Positions 25,745-33,638 of a stretch of DNA of 64,000 nt are shown here, piece after piece. The DNA is from Desulfobacterales bacterium (GTDB taxonomy: Bacteria > Desulfobacterota > Desulfobacteria > Desulfobacterales > Desulfosalsimonadaceae): the NCBI GenBank assembly GCA_034520365.1, contig JAXHNP010000002.1:496001-560000 (forward strand), read 5' to 3'. The notes below the pieces were generated by a model. The model saw only the letters and a program-made list of their open reading frames with translations. It searched no databases and was not told the DNA's origin. The translations under genes were made by a program, and so were the position numbers. The stretch's first letter is position 1, and each line of letters begins with the position of its first letter.

Positions 25745-26020
25745 AGATCAATATTCATAAAGCCAAAACCCAGCTCTCCCGCCTGATTGCAGAGGGAAAA
25801 GAAGTCGTTATTGCGCGCTATGGCCGACCCGTTGCAAAACTGATTCCCATAAACCACATGGACCAGGATCGCCAACCAGGCACCGGAAAGGGCAAAATCA
25901 GGATGCATGAGACATTTTTTGATCCGCTGCCGGACGATCAAGGCAGCACCCCGAAGGCTTGAGCTTGAAGATCCCCTGGAAATTTTACTGCCTGCGGAAC
26001 TTGAAAAAAATCAAAAATTC
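25725..26020 (+). pseudogene. Decayed phd-vapC module
   Basis: From ATG 25725 the frame would read MEQTKIKINIHKAKTQLSR if one A were removed from the six-A run at 25736-25741; as written it is frameshifted. The rest of the antitoxin matches the one at 16214 up to FFDPLPDD (about 25935). It then jumps to RRLELEDPLEILLPAELEKN, the middle of the matching VapC. The antitoxin tail and toxin start are deleted, so neither protein is made. Confidence 0.8.
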
Positions 26021-26219
26021 CCCCTGAACTTTTTCTTTGCCTGCTTTGACCAAAGGCTCAATCAAGCCGCCAGGCTGGAAGGACTTGAATCGTTTTGAAG
26101 AAAAAGTAAAAAAATGGGACGATTTTTCAGACCAGATTCGGAACCACGCCGGCAAATCTTCATAAGCGCATTATTGCCCCAGACCCGGTCTTTTACTCTG
26201 CAAAATTCCTTTTTATTCA

Positions 26220-26274
26220 TTGACACCTTTCATAAAATACATTAAATTAACAAAAAAATTAATTTACTGTATTT
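26220..26274 (+). promoter_or_regulatory. Promoter and 16-bp palindromic operator, abiE module 2
   Basis: TTGACA (26220-26225) and TAAATT (26243-26248) with 17-nt spacing. The arms AAATACATTAAATTAA (26235-26250) and TTAATTTACTGTATTT (26259-26274) are inverted copies with a single mismatch, spaced by 8 nt, and end one base before the ATG. It covers the -10 and the expected transcription start, as expected for AbiEi autorepression. Confidence 0.8.
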
Positions 26275-26275
26275 T

Positions 26276-26869
26276 ATGAAACTGAAAGAACTTTGCAATA
26301 TCCAAAAACTATATTTCGGCTACGAGGAACTGGCCGGGGCGCTGGGTATTTCGTCTGCTTCTGCCAGGGTGGCCGCAAGCCGGTATGTCAGGCAGGGGCT
26401 TTTGATCCGGATAAAAAGAAACCTCTATGTCCTTCGGGAAACCTGGGAAAAAGCCGGAAGCAAGGAAAGGTTTTTAATCGCTAACATGGGGCAGGTCCCG
26501 TCATATATATCTTTACTGACAGCACTGGATTACTATGAAATAACCACCCAGGTGCAGAGAGACTTTGTTGAATCCATAGCCGTGACCCGAACAAAGGAAA
26601 TCAGAATTGATCAGATGATCTTTACCTATACCCGGATAAATGAAGAATTGTATTTCGGGTTTGACAGAGAAAACGGCTTTTTCATCGCCTCTCCGGAAAA
26701 GGCGGTTCTGGACGCTTTCTACCTGATGTCTTACGGCCGCTATTCCCTGGACCTTTCCGCTGTCAACCCTGACAGGCTTGACCCCGATCAAATCGCCGCC
26801 ATGAGCAAACGGTTTCCATCAAAAACCAGAAGGTTGCTAAAAAAGCATGGATATCCTGCAGCAGCATGA
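26276..26869 (+). CDS. abiEi: AbiEi-family antitoxin
   Basis: A 197-residue type IV TA antitoxin and repressor. The winged helix lies in residues 15-50 (YEELAGALGISSASARVAAS), followed by the AbiEi domain (SYISLLTALDYYEITTQ and SPEKAVLDAFYLMSYG). The ATG follows the operator by one base, so the leader is very short. It overlaps the toxin gene by 23 nt. It differs clearly in sequence from the AbiEi at 24563, so the two modules are not recent duplicates. Confidence 0.9.
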   Translation: MKLKELCNIQKLYFGYEELAGALGISSASARVAASRYVRQGLLIRIKRNLYVLRETWEKAGSKERFLIANMGQVPSYISLLTALDYYEITTQVQRDFVESIAVTRTKEIRIDQMIFTYTRINEELYFGFDRENGFFIASPEKAVLDAFYLMSYGRYSLDLSAVNPDRLDPDQIAAMSKRFPSKTRRLLKKHGYPAAA

Positions 26870-27524
26870 AATTTTTGAAATCGAGGTTTTAGACAAACTC
26901 CGCCGCCGCCGGCTCCTTGAGCCGCTGGTTTTTGGCGGCGGCACCATGCTCAGGCTCTGCCATGAACTCGGGCGCTACTCAGTAGACCTGGATTTCTGGT
27001 TCATTAAACCCGTTTCTGAAGACCGCTTTTTTTCCGAAGTACGAAAAGCGCTTGAAGAAAATTATGAAATAACCGATTCACAGGTAAAGCATTATACCCT
27101 GATATTTGAACTCAGAACCCCTTCTTATCCCCGGCGCCTGAAAATCGAAATCCGGAGGGGAGAAAGAACCTTTGATGTTCAGGAAAAAATCGCCTTCTCC
27201 AGGTTCAGCACCCGCCAGGTTGCGGTAAGGGCGCATACCCTTGAGCAAAGCATGAAAAACAAGGTCGAGGCCTTTTTGGACCGCGGAGAAATCCGGGACT
27301 GCTTTGACATTGAATTTATTCTGCGCCGCGGTGTCAATTTACCCTCCCTGGACGCCGCTTCATTGCGCAGGTTCAGGTCCCGGCTGAACCGATTCAGGGA
27401 CAAGGACTTTAAAGTCACTCTCGGCTCCATCCTGGAGCCCGACATGCGTAACTATTATATTTCCCAAAGGTTTTCCTATTTAAAAGAAAAACTCAATTCC
27501 GAAAATCAAGACTCTTTGATATGA
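26847..27524 (+). CDS. abiEii: AbiEii nucleotidyltransferase toxin
   Basis: A 225-residue toxin of a type IV module. The nucleotidyltransferase motif is complete: GGGT (30-33), then SVDLDF with Asp47 and Asp49. A later [18 protein letters not shown] segment corresponds to the conserved helical region. Family members transfer nucleotides to tRNA or other acceptors and arrest growth, and were first found as phage abortive-infection genes. Directly follows its antitoxin; apparently functional. Confidence 0.9.
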   Translation: MDILQQHEIFEIEVLDKLRRRRLLEPLVFGGGTMLRLCHELGRYSVDLDFWFIKPVSEDRFFSEVRKALEENYEITDSQVKHYTLIFELRTPSYPRRLKIEIRRGERTFDVQEKIAFSRFSTRQVAVRAHTLEQSMKNKVEAFLDRGEIRDCFDIEFILRRGVNLPSLDAASLRRFRSRLNRFRDKDFKVTLGSILEPDMRNYYISQRFSYLKEKLNSENQDSLI

Positions 27525-27746
27525 AACCTGGCAGCCGCACCGCAGATGTCACCATCATCGGCGGCGGCTACACCGGCCTGTCCACCGCCTATCACTTAAA
27601 GACGCTGCGCCCGGAACTTAATGTCTGCCTGCTGGAATCCGACAACAGATGCCCAGATGCAAAGCATCGGCTGGCAGTGTCGGGCTGGCATTGAAGATGC
27701 CCGGGAGCTGATCCACTGCTACCGGACTGCCTATCCCCTCTTCTAA
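27521..27746 (+). pseudogene. FAD-dependent oxidoreductase fragment
   Basis: ATG 27521 overlaps the abiEii stop. The first 40 residues are the FAD-binding start of a DAO-type oxidoreductase: [19 protein letters not shown], then CLLESDN. The frame then stops at 27694, while a second frame over the end reads [18 protein letters not shown] to 27746. It is a deleted, frameshifted scrap of a roughly 400-residue gene and adds no function. Confidence 0.75.
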
Positions 27747-27856
27747 AACCCCGCCGGTCACACAAGCTTAAGCAGTTTTTGCACATGGTCGGTTGACTTA
27801 AGAATTTACATGCTTTAATCTAAATATAATCTGAACTTATAACTCAAGAACGACTC

Positions 27857-28084
27857 ATGACAAAAAATACCATTAAACACACCCCAATAGATGCCTTAAT
27901 CACAGTAACAAAGCGACTTATGCGCTATGAAGACCGGTATAATATGACTTCTGAGGAGTTTTATAATCAGTATTGCAAGGGGCGGACTGATGATTCCGAG
28001 GATGTTATTGAATGGGCCAATGCTTACCAGCATTTTATCGCCTTGAGACGCGACCTGGAAGCGAAAGTAAACAAAGTTGCATGA
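27857..28084 (+). CDS. TumA-like antitoxin
   Basis: A 75-residue acidic helical protein (RYNMTSEEFYNQYCKGR, then SEDVIEWANAYQHFIAL). It overlaps the next gene by 8 nt. Short proteins of this style accompany TumE/DUF6516 toxins, which is the basis of the call. A second copy of its middle (about 75 nt) lies at 29502-29580. The function is inferred from position more than from motif. Confidence 0.65.
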   Translation: MTKNTIKHTPIDALITVTKRLMRYEDRYNMTSEEFYNQYCKGRTDDSEDVIEWANAYQHFIALRRDLEAKVNKVA

Positions 28085-28469
28085 TCGTCTTTCGATTTAT
28101 CTTGAAGAAATCGAAAAAGCCCTCCGGAATTTAAAAGGTGTATATATTGAGCGGTATGAGGAGGAAATCCTTACTTCGATCCGCATCAATCTTAGGATCC
28201 GGATTCGGTTTCAAAACAATGAGCTGTTGGAGTTTAACGAAGCAGTTGTTGCCGATAATGAAAACAGAGTTACACATTTGGGCTATCGCTATCACTTCCA
28301 GGATGAAAACAATCAAATGATTTTTCGGTATGATAATACACCCCATCATCCAGGCATTGAAAGTTTCCCGCATCATAAACATACACCGGATAATGTCGCG
28401 ACTGTTAACCAAAAACCAACCATTCCAGAGGCAATCAAAGAGGCTTTGCAACTGGTCAATGGTTTTTAA
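28077..28469 (+). CDS. TumE-family (DUF6516) toxin-like protein
   Basis: A 130-residue protein with the conserved TumE-type stretch: HLGYRYHFQDENNQMIFRYD, then PHHP and FPHHKHTPDN, all rich in His and aromatic residues. These are small predicted toxins of a recently named TA family. The start overlaps the TumA-like gene. It appears full length. Confidence is moderate because the call rests on recalled family features. Confidence 0.7.
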   Translation: MHDRLSIYLEEIEKALRNLKGVYIERYEEEILTSIRINLRIRIRFQNNELLEFNEAVVADNENRVTHLGYRYHFQDENNQMIFRYDNTPHHPGIESFPHHKHTPDNVATVNQKPTIPEAIKEALQLVNGF

Positions 28470-28740
28470 TAATCCCCCGCATTCACACACCCACCCCATC
28501 CGCCGGCATGGATTGCCCGCCACCAGCTCATGATCCGCCACATCCAGGTTGACCACGGCACCCGCCCTCACCATGGCAAACCGGCCGATGGTAACCCCGC
28601 AGACAACGATGCAGTTGGCCCACAAAGTGGCCCCTTTGCACACCCGGGTCGGCCGCACCTGGCCCGTCCGGCTGACATGCTGCTTTTTTTTGCCCGATGG
28701 TGCAGCCCTGCCCTCTTCCTACAGCCCGTTGGCTGCTATC
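28464..28740 (-). pseudogene. Sugar acetyltransferase remnant
   Basis: The minus strand carries a GQGCTIGQ segment (near 28705) and then, after a deletion and frame change, CKGATLWANCIVVCGVTIGR and ELVAGNPCRRMGWVCECGG. These are hexapeptide-repeat turns and the C-terminus of a left-handed beta-helix acetyltransferase. The deletion differs from those in the related remnants at 24389 and 43075, so each copy decayed on its own. Confidence 0.72.
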
Positions 28741-28743
28741 TTC

Positions 28744-28772
28744 TTGACTTAACAATTATTATATTCTAATTT
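28744..28772 (+). promoter_or_regulatory. Possible promoter of DUF433-DUF5615 pair
   Basis: TTGACT (28744-28749), a 17-nt spacer and TAATTT (28767-28772), in AT-rich DNA. The leader to the ATG at 28889 would be about 110 nt. Another promoter closer to the gene cannot be excluded. Confidence 0.35.
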
Positions 28773-28888
28773 TAAAGAAAAATATTAAGTAAACCACACC
28801 AGGATTGAAGAGAGCTTTACGGCGCAGGAAAGCTTTTTCGACTTTCCATCTGATGCTGGTTACATAAATGATCAAGTAGGAGTATGTC

Positions 28889-29122
28889 ATGAATAACTGG
28901 ATTATTTCAGATTCCAAAATAATGATGGGCAAACCTGTTGTCAGAGGAACTCGCATTACTGTTGAATTAATTTTGGAAAAAATCGCTGCAGGAGAATCAA
29001 TTGATCAGATTCTGAAGGAACATCCCAGGTTAACAAAAGAAGCGATTCAGGCAGCCTGCGCTTTTGCAGCTGATGCTTTAAGGGCCGATGTGATATATCC
29101 TGTTGAAGAGGCTACTGCGTGA
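28889..29122 (+). CDS. DUF433 antitoxin
   Basis: A 77-residue winged-helix protein with the DUF433 signature MMGKPVVRGTRITVELILEK, then GESIDQILKEHPRLTKEAIQ. DUF433 proteins are antitoxins of PIN-like DUF5615 toxins. It overlaps the next gene by 4 nt. A related gene without its toxin lies at 31931-32203 on the other strand. Confidence 0.88.
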   Translation: MNNWIISDSKIMMGKPVVRGTRITVELILEKIAAGESIDQILKEHPRLTKEAIQAACAFAADALRADVIYPVEEATA

Positions 29123-29511
29123 ATCTTTTTCTGGATGAGAATATTGACAGGCAGATTGTTGATCGCCTGAGGGGTGACGGACATACTGTGTGGTATGTGG
29201 CTGAAACGTCTCCCTCCATATCGGATGATGAGGTACTAAGTTCTGCTAACAGCAAAAAAGCTGCTTTAATCACTTCAGATAAAGATTTTGGAGAATTAAT
29301 TTTTCGTCAGCGACTGGTTTCACACGGGGTTATTCTAATCAGATTATCCGGCTTGAGTTTGGAATCCAAAGCCAATATCGTTTCCCATGCTGTTGCTATG
29401 TATGCGGCCGAAATGCTTGGGTGTTTTACGGTAATTTCGAAAAGGCAAATTCGGATCAGGAAAATTTTTCCCAGTGGATTAGATTCTGATGAAGTTGTCT
29501 TTGCGGACTGA
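29119..29511 (+). CDS. DUF5615 PIN-like toxin
   Basis: A 130-residue PIN-like (Mut7-C type) protein. It begins MNLFLDENIDRQIVDRLRGD with the acidic DEN motif and has ITSDKDFGELIF in the middle, the second acidic site. It pairs with DUF433 antitoxins, as here, coupled by a 4-nt overlap. Predicted ribonuclease; the target is unknown. The module is apparently intact. Confidence 0.85.
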   Translation: MNLFLDENIDRQIVDRLRGDGHTVWYVAETSPSISDDEVLSSANSKKAALITSDKDFGELIFRQRLVSHGVILIRLSGLSLESKANIVSHAVAMYAAEMLGCFTVISKRQIRIRKIFPSGLDSDEVVFAD

Positions 29512-29580
29512 TGATTCCGAGGATGTTATTGAATGGGTCAATGCTTGCCAGCATTTTATCTCCTTGGCACTTAATCTGAA
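29502..29580 (+). pseudogene. Fragment of TumA-like antitoxin
   Basis: GACTGATGATTCCGAGGATG and the following 60 bases match 27985-28055 of the TumA-like gene with a few changes (SEDVIEWVNACQHFISL). The junction falls at a shared GCGGACTGATGATTCC, just at the end of the DUF5615 gene, which suggests fusion by recombination in a short homology. Confidence 0.7.
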
Positions 29581-29681
29581 AGGGCTTTTCTGCCAGGCGG
29601 ATAAAAAATTAAGTTGATAAATTGATAAGCAGCCATTTTTTAAAAGGAGCGTATAATTTTAAACCCCAAGGAGAAATTCCA

Positions 29682-29891
29682 ATGCAAATAAATGACTCTG
29701 ATTCCGGGAAAATCGGTTTTCCGTATGATGCTGAGTATATAACAGACCAGAAAGGTCATATAAAGAGCGTTATTCTCGATTATACCACTTATAAAAAAAT
29801 TGAAGAAGTTTTGCTCGACTATGGCCTGGCAAAAGAAATGGATGAAGCCGCAATTGATCAGGTTGCTCGACAGCATCGTCACACGGCTTAA
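29682..29891 (+). CDS. Chimeric antitoxin-like small protein
   Basis: From ATG 29682 (AAGGAG upstream) 69 residues. The first 56 (DAEYITDQKGHIKSVILDYT and a helix KKIEEVLLDYGLAKEMDEA) look like a small antitoxin. The last 12 residues read the 183-bp duplicated segment in the wrong frame, so the original C-terminus has been replaced. It may still fold, but its toxin partner is not identifiable. Confidence 0.45.
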   Translation: MQINDSDSGKIGFPYDAEYITDQKGHIKSVILDYTTYKKIEEVLLDYGLAKEMDEAAIDQVARQHRHTA

Positions 29892-30034
29892 AATAAAAAG
29901 ACGAAGCAGACCGCTCCGGGATTGGCGAGAACTTTACGGTGCAGGAAAGGGGTTGTGGGAAATGGACGCCTAGGATTATGTCAATTCGCTGCGCAAGGAT
30001 CGATAGTGGATTATAATAGCATCATAACCCGCAG
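29852..30034 (+). pseudogene. Duplicated antitoxin 3' end with nonsense change
   Basis: A 183-nt segment about 97% identical (five differences counted by eye) to 34056-34238, which is the 3' part of the antitoxin gene at 33995. The frame encodes DWRELYGAGKGLWEMDA, but a C-to-T change turns the next Gln codon into TAG (about 29972). There is no start codon of its own. It directly precedes a truncated vapC, the expected toxin partner. Confidence 0.8.
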
Positions 30035-30190
30035 TGGAAAATGTATTTATCGATACGGCTCCTATAATATACTTTATTGAGGCCCATGAAACATACGGCC
30101 CCCTCGTAAAACAGCTAATGGAAATAATCTCAAAAGGCACAGCTTCTGCCTACACTTCTGTAATCACTTTAGCAGAAGTTTTACCTGTCC
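30034..30190 (+). pseudogene. Truncated VapC PIN toxin
   Basis: GTG 30034 starts the PIN-domain sequence VENVFIDTAPIIYFIEAHET, then TSVITLAEVL (about 50 residues). At about 30190 it runs into the 12-bp iteron and MITE-like repeat, and the rest of the toxin is missing. The first Asp and first Glu of the active site remain but the domain is incomplete. Confidence 0.8.
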
Positions 30191-30202
30191 CGTTACGTCC
30201 AG

Positions 30203-30430
30203 CCCTTGCAACAGCCCTCCACGGCAAATTTGTTCTGTCTTTTTTTAGGCAGGCACGGTGGCCTGCCCTACGGCCACATGCGTCGTAGAGTCGGCCACCG
30301 TGCCGACTCTATGTCCGTTAACAGGGCCGCGGGTGGAGGAACAGTTGTAGAAGGGTGGATAAGCGCCAGACCCATTCCTTGCCGTAGGGCTTATCGTAGG
30401 GCGGATAAGCGAGAGCGCATCCGCCACTTG
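30203..30430. repeat. MITE-like copy 4 and iteron
   Basis: One 12-bp unit (CCCTTGCAACAG, 30203-30214) is joined to a relative of the 15-16 kb MITEs (about 30219-30332; it contains CACGGCAAATTTGTTCTG and the GTCGGCCACCGTGCCGAC word). GTAGGGCGGATAAGCGAGAG follows near 30392. The iteron-MITE junction is the same as at 22491-22500. About 70 nt of unremarkable sequence then lead to the mntA promoter. Confidence 0.7.
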
Positions 30431-30497
30431 TTACCAACAATTGCAAAATCAAACTGCAAAATCGAGCTTGAATAAGATATAAATGCCTGATAAAAAA

Positions 30498-30526
30498 TTG
30501 ACATAATACAAATACAAATTTAACAT
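30498..30526 (+). promoter_or_regulatory. mntA-hepT promoter
   Basis: TTGACA (30498-30503), a 17-nt spacer and TAACAT (30521-30526). The ATG at 30540 lies only 13 nt beyond, so the transcript should start within about 7 nt of the start codon and be leaderless or nearly so; no Shine-Dalgarno is seen. Confidence 0.6.
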
Positions 30527-30539
30527 CCACCGGATAAAA

Positions 30540-31016
30540 ATGACCTCAAAAACCAAAAATGCAGCCAACGAAACAGACAACAGCTTGGTAGAAGCCGTCG
30601 AGCGCTGCCTAAACCACTATATATCCAATTCCGATAATGCGCAGAACTGCATTTTGGCGGTATATCTCTTTGGCTCGGCATTACAGCCGGAAAAGTTCAA
30701 GCCCAATTCCGATATCGACCTGGCCTTTTTTCTGGAACATTCACTTTACAAACAAGATCCCGTTATAAACTCCGCACCGGCTTATATGGCGGCAGCAGAT
30801 TTAGGCACCCTGATGGGTCGACAAACCGATGTTATAATTCTGAATTCCGCTTCCATAGAAACCGCCTACCAAGCTGTATCAACAGGTATTCTCCTCTATG
30901 AAGGAGATCCTGAAAGCCGGCTTGAATATGAAGCCGCCTTAAGGGGATTATATTTTGATTTCCGGCCGTTTTTGGAAGAATTACGCGCAAAAACTATGTC
31001 CTGCACCGCGCAATAG
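30540..31016 (+). CDS. mntA: MntA-type nucleotidyltransferase antitoxin
   Basis: A 158-residue minimal nucleotidyltransferase of a type VII TA module. The MntA of Shewanella oneidensis inactivates HepT by adding AMPs to a tyrosine. The core is GS at 45-46 and DID at 58-60 (SDIDLAFF). The usual spacing is GSX10DXD; here there are 11 residues between. A C-terminal helical segment follows. The hepT gene starts 12 nt after its stop. Likely active as an antitoxin. Confidence 0.88.
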   Translation: MTSKTKNAANETDNSLVEAVERCLNHYISNSDNAQNCILAVYLFGSALQPEKFKPNSDIDLAFFLEHSLYKQDPVINSAPAYMAAADLGTLMGRQTDVIILNSASIETAYQAVSTGILLYEGDPESRLEYEAALRGLYFDFRPFLEELRAKTMSCTAQ

Positions 31017-31028
31017 AGAATCTACGAC

Positions 31029-31451
31029 ATGAAAACCATTGAAAAAAAGATAGACACCGCTGAACAGCGAATCTCAAAACTCAAAGACCTGTCACGAAAG
31101 ATTAGCTCTTTTGAAGAATATGCAACATCCCGGGATTATAAGGATATTGCGGAAAGAAATATCCAGGTAGCCATTGAGGCCTGTATGGATATCGGAAAAA
31201 TCATTATAGCAAATCAGGGCCTTTCAGAACCTTCCGACAACAAGAGTATTTTTTCTGTGGTTGCAGAAGCCGGCATTATTACCAAAGAGAGTCTAAGCTT
31301 TTTGATGCCCATGGCAGGTACTAGAAACATCCTTGTTCACGGGTATGATCGAATAGACGATGCACTTATTTATGGCATAATAAAAAAACACCTTAACAAT
31401 TTCGAAGACTTTTTAAATCAAATCAGGGCGTACGCCCGCAACTCTACATAA
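31029..31451 (+). CDS. hepT: HepT-type HEPN ribonuclease toxin
   Basis: A 140-residue all-helical HEPN (DUF86) protein. The RNase motif RX4HXY is complete as RNILVHGY (Arg99, His104, Tyr106). In characterised homologues the Tyr is the residue modified by MntA. It follows its mntA directly. The pair is full length and appears functional. Confidence 0.9.
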   Translation: MKTIEKKIDTAEQRISKLKDLSRKISSFEEYATSRDYKDIAERNIQVAIEACMDIGKIIIANQGLSEPSDNKSIFSVVAEAGIITKESLSFLMPMAGTRNILVHGYDRIDDALIYGIIKKHLNNFEDFLNQIRAYARNST

Positions 31452-31488
31452 ATCTTTCCGCGCTCCCGCATTTAAAGAGGTTTTGGTT

Positions 31489-31645
31489 ATGGCAAGCCTG
31501 ACCCTGCGCAATATCGATGAGTCCTTAAAAGCCAGCCTGCTGTCATCAGCGCTGCTGAAAACGGCAGATCCATGGAAGAAGAAGCCAGGCAGATTCTCAA
31601 ACATTTTCTCCTCCGAAAAAAAAGTGATGCCGGAACCTGGAAATC
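31489..31645 (+). pseudogene. Frameshifted fitA-like antitoxin
   Basis: A near copy of the FitA-like gene at 22847 (MASLTLRNIDESLKASL). At about 31540 it carries CTGTC where the intact gene has CGC, a 2-nt gain that shifts the frame; the remaining sequence still matches in the second frame (MEEEARQILKHFLLRKKSD). Similarity ends after about 155 nt and no PIN toxin follows. Confidence 0.85.
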
Positions 31646-31712
31646 GGCCAGCCAGATCAACCTACAGGGTAACCGCATTTGGAAATTAGCCTTCGAGAAT
31701 CTTCATCAGATT

Positions 31713-31853
31713 TTAATACATTTTCACCCCGCCGCTGGCAGCTTTTGCCCGGCGCCAGTCGGGATGGTTGGTGGGATGGTTGAAGGCTTCCGGGTGGGGC
31801 ATCAGGCCGAAGACCCGGCCGGTGGGATCGCAAAAAACTCTCGAAGCCATAGG
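31713..31853 (-). pseudogene. 3' fragment of a purQ/FGAM-synthase-like gene
   Basis: The minus strand reads FCDPTGRVFGLMPHPEAFNH, then NHPDWRRAKAASGGVKMY and a stop. FGLMPHPEAF is the C-terminal glutamine-amidotransferase signature of phosphoribosylformylglycinamidine synthase (PurQ). Only about 45 codons remain, so this is a passenger scrap, not a working purine gene. Confidence 0.75.
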
Positions 31854-31895
31854 GAGGGGGTCGCTGATTAACGAATGGGTTTTATCCGGAAGCGA

Positions 31896-31934
31896 TCATT
31901 TTGAAACAAGAAACTTGAGTTTTATAGCATTCAT
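31896..31934 (-). pseudogene. Stub of a DUF5615-type toxin
   Basis: ATG overlaps the DUF433 stop by 4 nt (ATGA), as in intact pairs, and encodes MNAIKLKFLVSK then stops. KFLV is the usual first strand of these PIN-like proteins. The rest has been lost. Confidence 0.5.
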
Positions 31935-32203
31935 GCGGATCCTCGGACGGGAAAAACCTGCTCCTCTTCCACCAGACCCGTTACATAAACAAAAACCGCC
32001 TGAATATCCGCTTTTTCAAGTTCCGGATACTCTTCAAGCAATTCCTGTTCGGAAATGCCCTGGGAAAGCGCTCTCAACAACTGTTCAACGGTGATTCTCA
32101 TCCCTCGAATTGTTGGTTTTCCAAGCATTATTTCCGAATGAATCGTTATTCGGTCAAGCAGTTTTTCTTTTTTCGTCGTAGAAAACCTCCGCGCTTTCAT
32201 CAT
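31931..32203 (-). CDS. DUF433 antitoxin (orphan)
   Basis: About 90 residues with the DUF433 signature IMLGKPTIRGMRITVEQLLR, then EYPELEKADIQAVFVYV. ATG 32203 or 32200 is likely; the frame is open upstream but not conserved there. The next gene should be a DUF5615 toxin: a 4-nt-overlapping ATG (31934) begins MNAIKLKFLV but stops after 12 codons (31896), so the toxin is gone and the antitoxin stands alone. Confidence 0.75.
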   Translation of the reverse strand: MMKARRFSTTKKEKLLDRITIHSEIMLGKPTIRGMRITVEQLLRALSQGISEQELLEEYPELEKADIQAVFVYVTGLVEEEQVFPVRGSA

Positions 32204-32360
32204 TTTTGCTTTTTTAAATGTATCAGGGCAGGTGAAGAGATGCAAATAAAAGAATAAAAGAATCCGGTTATCCGGAAGACTCCAGTTATTGTTCATTTAA
32301 AACAAGAAAACGTTCCGGGAGGCCGATACATATTCAAAAAAAGACATCACCCCGTCTGTC

Positions 32361-32380
32361 ATGCCTGCGGAGGCAGGCAT
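32361..32380. repeat. Short hairpin repeat
   Basis: Perfect palindrome ATGCCTGCGGAGGCAGGCAT within TGTCATGCCTGCGG...GGCATCCAG, a repeat word common in bacterial genomes. The surrounding interval 32204-32927 otherwise contains only gene fragments. Confidence 0.6.
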
Positions 32381-32402
32381 CCAGAGGGTCTTTCTATCTG
32401 GA

Positions 32403-32580
32403 GAACATGATGATAATGATACTTGAACATCTCCGCCACCACCATATTTTCAAAAAGGGGCAAAATCCCGATTCTCCCGGCCAGGGACTGGTTTAATGCA
32501 TCTCTGACATTGAATTGCTGGCTGCCGGTGATGATGTTTTTTCCCTGTATCGGATTTTTTGCAAGTTGCAACAAAAACTT
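32403..32580 (-). pseudogene. AAA ATPase/DUF4143 fragment
   Basis: The minus strand encodes NIITGSQQFNVRDALNQSLA, then GRIGILPLFENMVVAEMF, typical of the sensor region of AAA proteins with a DUF4143 tail (usually ITGSQ...SLAGR...LLP). Walker A and the C-terminus are missing. It is one more scrap in the TA island. Confidence 0.65.
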
Positions 32581-32754
32581 TCAATTTGCAAAAAATCAAA
32601 TTCTGGAAAATTCCGCTGAACAGTCCGGGCTTTCCATCTGCTTTGTGCATGCCTTTCATGCCCTGTTTTGGCGTTTATTGACAAAAAAGAACGCCTAGCA
32701 TACAATAATTACTAAACAAATAAAAAGTCGATAAACGAGGTGCAAACGTTGGAG

Positions 32755-32812
32755 CCGACTCCTGCTTGCACACCTTGAGGCCAGGCTTCGGCCGCGGGGC
32801 GCTTGTACCTGC
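32755..32812 (+). pseudogene. Short AbiEii C-terminal fragment
   Basis: ACTCCTGCTTGCACACCTTG and the next 40 bases match the AbiEii remnant at 43796-43855 and the broken gene at 25500 (LLLPHLEARLRQRG). Only about 58 nt remain. Confidence 0.65.
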
Positions 32813-32927
32813 TATTGAATATTTTTGACAGATATAGCTTGGGAGATATATAATCATCCAAATGATATCGTTTTGTAATCGCTGAAAATATAAAATCCCG
32901 GAGTGGCGAAACTATACGGTGCGGGCA

Positions 32928-33230
32928 ATGAATACATTCACAAACGATGAAATAATGGCTTATTTAAAAACAAACAAAAAATCGCTCTATGAACAGTTCG
33001 GCGTGATACGGATCGGCCTCTTTGGCAGTTATGCCCATGGCCGCCCTGTTTCTTCAAGCGATATTGATATGGTTGTTGAGCTTGAAGGTACAAGCAAAAA
33101 TATCCATAATTTTTTCAGGCTGAAACGGTTCCTTGAAAATGAATTCGGGAAAAAAGTCGATCTCGGTTTTGAACAATCTTTAAAACCGCTGGTGAGAGAA
33201 AGCATCAGGGAGCAAATCATCTATGCCTGA
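32928..33230 (+). CDS. mntA: MntA-type nucleotidyltransferase antitoxin
   Basis: A 100-residue minimal nucleotidyltransferase, the shorter type usual for MntA. GSX10DXD is perfect: Gly33-Ser34, then Asp45 and Asp47 (GSYAHGRPVSSSDIDM). It overlaps hepT by 8 nt. Its sequence is far from the other MntA at 30540, so the two type VII modules were acquired separately. Confidence 0.92.
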   Translation: MNTFTNDEIMAYLKTNKKSLYEQFGVIRIGLFGSYAHGRPVSSSDIDMVVELEGTSKNIHNFFRLKRFLENEFGKKVDLGFEQSLKPLVRESIREQIIYA

Positions 33231-33561
33231 AAGGGACTATCGCCTCTATTTTTCAGATATCTCAGAATCCTGCCAAGCCATTTTCGAATATATTGAAGAG
33301 ATGTCCTTTGAAGCGTTCTGCCGGGACCGAAAAACCTATTCCGCGGTGATCAGAGAATTTGAAATTATAGGCGAAGCCGTGGGCAAGTTGCCGGATTCCA
33401 TGAAAAGCGAATATAAAAACATTGATTGGCAAGACATAAAAGACTTCAGAAACCTTTTAATCCATGAATACTTTGGTGTTGATCTGGAAATTGTATGGAA
33501 AATCATCCAGGATGACCTCCCGAATTTATCAGAAGCGGTAAATGAATTGTTGAAAAAATGA
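33223..33561 (+). CDS. hepT: HepT-type HEPN ribonuclease toxin
   Basis: A 112-residue HEPN/DUF86 protein with RX4HXY as RNLLIHEY (Arg76, His81, Tyr83). Length and the FRNLLIHEYFGVD context match the short HepT group. Coupled to the preceding mntA. The 3' end abuts a stub of another TA module on the opposite strand, which this module may have replaced. Confidence 0.92.
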   Translation: MPERDYRLYFSDISESCQAIFEYIEEMSFEAFCRDRKTYSAVIREFEIIGEAVGKLPDSMKSEYKNIDWQDIKDFRNLLIHEYFGVDLEIVWKIIQDDLPNLSEAVNELLKK

Positions 33562-33575
33562 GGGATTCTGACCGC

Positions 33576-33638
33576 AGTTTTATAAGCATTTTCATTACCT
33601 TTCATGTACCAAATCAGGACATCTGTATCGATGAGCAC
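33576..33638 (-). pseudogene. Stub of a VapC PIN toxin
   Basis: It begins immediately after the Phd-type antitoxin on the same strand and reads MLIDTDVLIWYMKGNENAYK, a perfect PIN-domain start with the first catalytic Asp. It then breaks off about 15 nt before the end of hepT. The remaining 100 or so residues are missing. Confidence 0.8.
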
